Source: CBDANW01 sp965197825 (lineage in GTDB: Bacteria > Acidobacteriota > Vicinamibacteria > Marinacidobacterales > DATDRI01). From it: 64,000 nucleotides of DNA. The stretch spans positions 868,001 to 932,000 of the forward strand of contig CBDANW010000003.1 of assembly GCA_965197825.1 (NCBI GenBank), read 5' to 3'. This document shows, piece after piece, positions 63,414 through 64,000 of the stretch (positions are counted from its first letter, which is position 1; every line of letters starts with the position of its first letter). Position numbers and translations under genes: made by a program. Below the pieces are notes generated by a model, which saw nothing but the letters and a program-made list of their open reading frames with translations, had not been told where the DNA came from and ran no database searches.

Positions 63414-64000
63414 ATGGCACTCGAATCTGGCACAAAGTTAGGTCCGTACGAGATCCTCGCGCCTATCGGCGCCGGTGGCATGGGCGAAGTCTACAAAGCC
63501 AAAGACACGCGCCTCGACCGCACCGTTGCCATCAAGGTCCTTCCTTCTCACCTTTCGGACAACGCCCGGCTCAAGGAGCGCTTCGAGCGCGAGGCCCGTG
63601 CCGTTTCCAGTCTGAACCATCCCCACATCTGCACGCTCCATGACGTCGGCAGTGAGAACGGCGTTGACTTCATGGTGATGGAGTACATCGAAGGCGAAAC
63701 GCTGGCTGACCGCCTAAAGAAAGGCGCATTGCCTCTCGACCAGGCACTTCGCCACGCCATCGAGATCGCGGACGCATTGGACAAGGCCCATCGGCAAGGT
63801 GTGGTGCACAGGGATCTCAAGCCCGGCAACATCATGCTCACCAAGTCGGGGGCGAAGCTTTTGGATTTTGGGCTCGCGAAATTTCTGACCTCGCCCGCCG
63901 AAGCCTCGGGCGAAGGCGGGTCGGCGCTCCCCACTGAGCAAAGATCCCTCACCGCGGAAGGCTCGATCCTCGGCACGTTTCAATACATGGCCCCCGAACA
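63414..64000 (+). CDS. Ser/Thr protein kinase, runs off the window
   Basis: 195 codons from ATG at 63414 without a stop. Kinase motifs are GAGGMGEVYKAKD, TVAIKVLPSHL, VVHRDLKPGNIMLTKSG, LLDFGLAKFL and GTFQYMAPE. The C-terminal part is outside the window; by analogy it would be a membrane helix and propeller. Its mRNA leader is entirely the hairpin repeat, which may affect expression. Confidence 0.88.
   Translation, partial: MALESGTKLGPYEILAPIGAGGMGEVYKAKDTRLDRTVAIKVLPSHLSDNARLKERFEREARAVSSLNHPHICTLHDVGSENGVDFMVMEYIEGETLADRLKKGALPLDQALRHAIEIADALDKAHRQGVVHRDLKPGNIMLTKSGAKLLDFGLAKFLTSPAEASGEGGSALPTEQRSLTAEGSILGTFQYMAPE

Overview
The window looks like a chromosomal segment of a GC-rich, diderm (Gram-negative-type) bacterium, most probably an acidobacterium or a close relative. 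This placement is inference. It rests on the many serine/threonine kinase genes fused to TolB/WD40-type beta-propellers, the nuoABCDHIJK-N cluster, the rpoN-hpf-hprK-rapZ-PTS block, and a complete Tol-Pal cluster next to Lpt genes. No rRNA gene is present to test it.

Layout. 1-3475: small metabolic genes on the minus strand (a VOC protein cut by the window edge, DUF4395, RidA) and a sugar phosphorylase broken by two frameshifts and an amber codon. 3616-6530: a decayed mobile cluster, with IS66 tnpA/tnpB on plus meeting a deleted tnpC and a frameshifted DruA-like (DUF4338) gene on minus. 6754-13291: NamZ-type muramidase, an M16 protease pair, an FHA protein, a glycosyltransferase and an NAD-type isocitrate dehydrogenase with one frameshift in a G run. 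13593-20773: respiratory complex I genes nuoABCDHIJKN plus a ferredoxin; nuoEFG, nuoL and nuoM are missing here. 21159-24804: envelope-stress-like small membrane proteins, an M48 lipoprotein protease and an M50/CBS protease. 25059-33181: a rearranged accessory block. It holds an M28 peptidase cut off exactly at the end of an intact IS66 element, then remnants and mosaics of kinase-propeller genes, ending in a truncated kinase abutting a truncated cupin gene. 33245-43856: a long housekeeping run, accA, an LptC/LptA-like fusion, lptB, rpoN, hpf, hprK, rapZ, EIIA(Man-type), HPr, enzyme I and a cupin. 44013-49358 (minus): tolQ-tolR-tolA-like-tolB-pal-cpoB-ssb. 49600-54861: recN, miaB, a DUF151 nuclease-like gene, parA and parB. 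55077-56730: a decayed RodZ-like gene, a probable selenoprotein redoxin, a DsbD-N-like secreted protein and tRNA-Asn. 56781-64000: a second accessory block with two IS256-type elements, a decapitated histidine kinase, an XRE regulator, a kinase/IS30/kinase chimera and a last kinase that runs off the window. A near-identical 190-bp inverted repeat, built almost wholly of small hairpins, sits at 56781-56970 and 63221-63410.

How the genes work together. The rpoN-to-enzyme I block encodes a nitrogen-type PTS relay: enzyme I passes phosphate to HPr His15 and then to EIIA His9, and HprK can modify HPr Ser46. The Lpt genes serve LPS export, the Tol-Pal genes serve envelope constriction, and the complex I genes serve respiration.

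The strongest candidate for something out of the ordinary is the thioredoxin-fold gene at 55527-56087. It has an in-frame TGA exactly where the first cysteine of a CxxC redox motif should be, followed 14 nt later by a perfect 7-bp hairpin. That fits UGA-encoded selenocysteine and a bacterial SECIS. The window also carries an unusual number of single-base frameshifts, several in homopolymers within otherwise conserved genes. Some broken genes may therefore be assembly errors rather than true pseudogenes.
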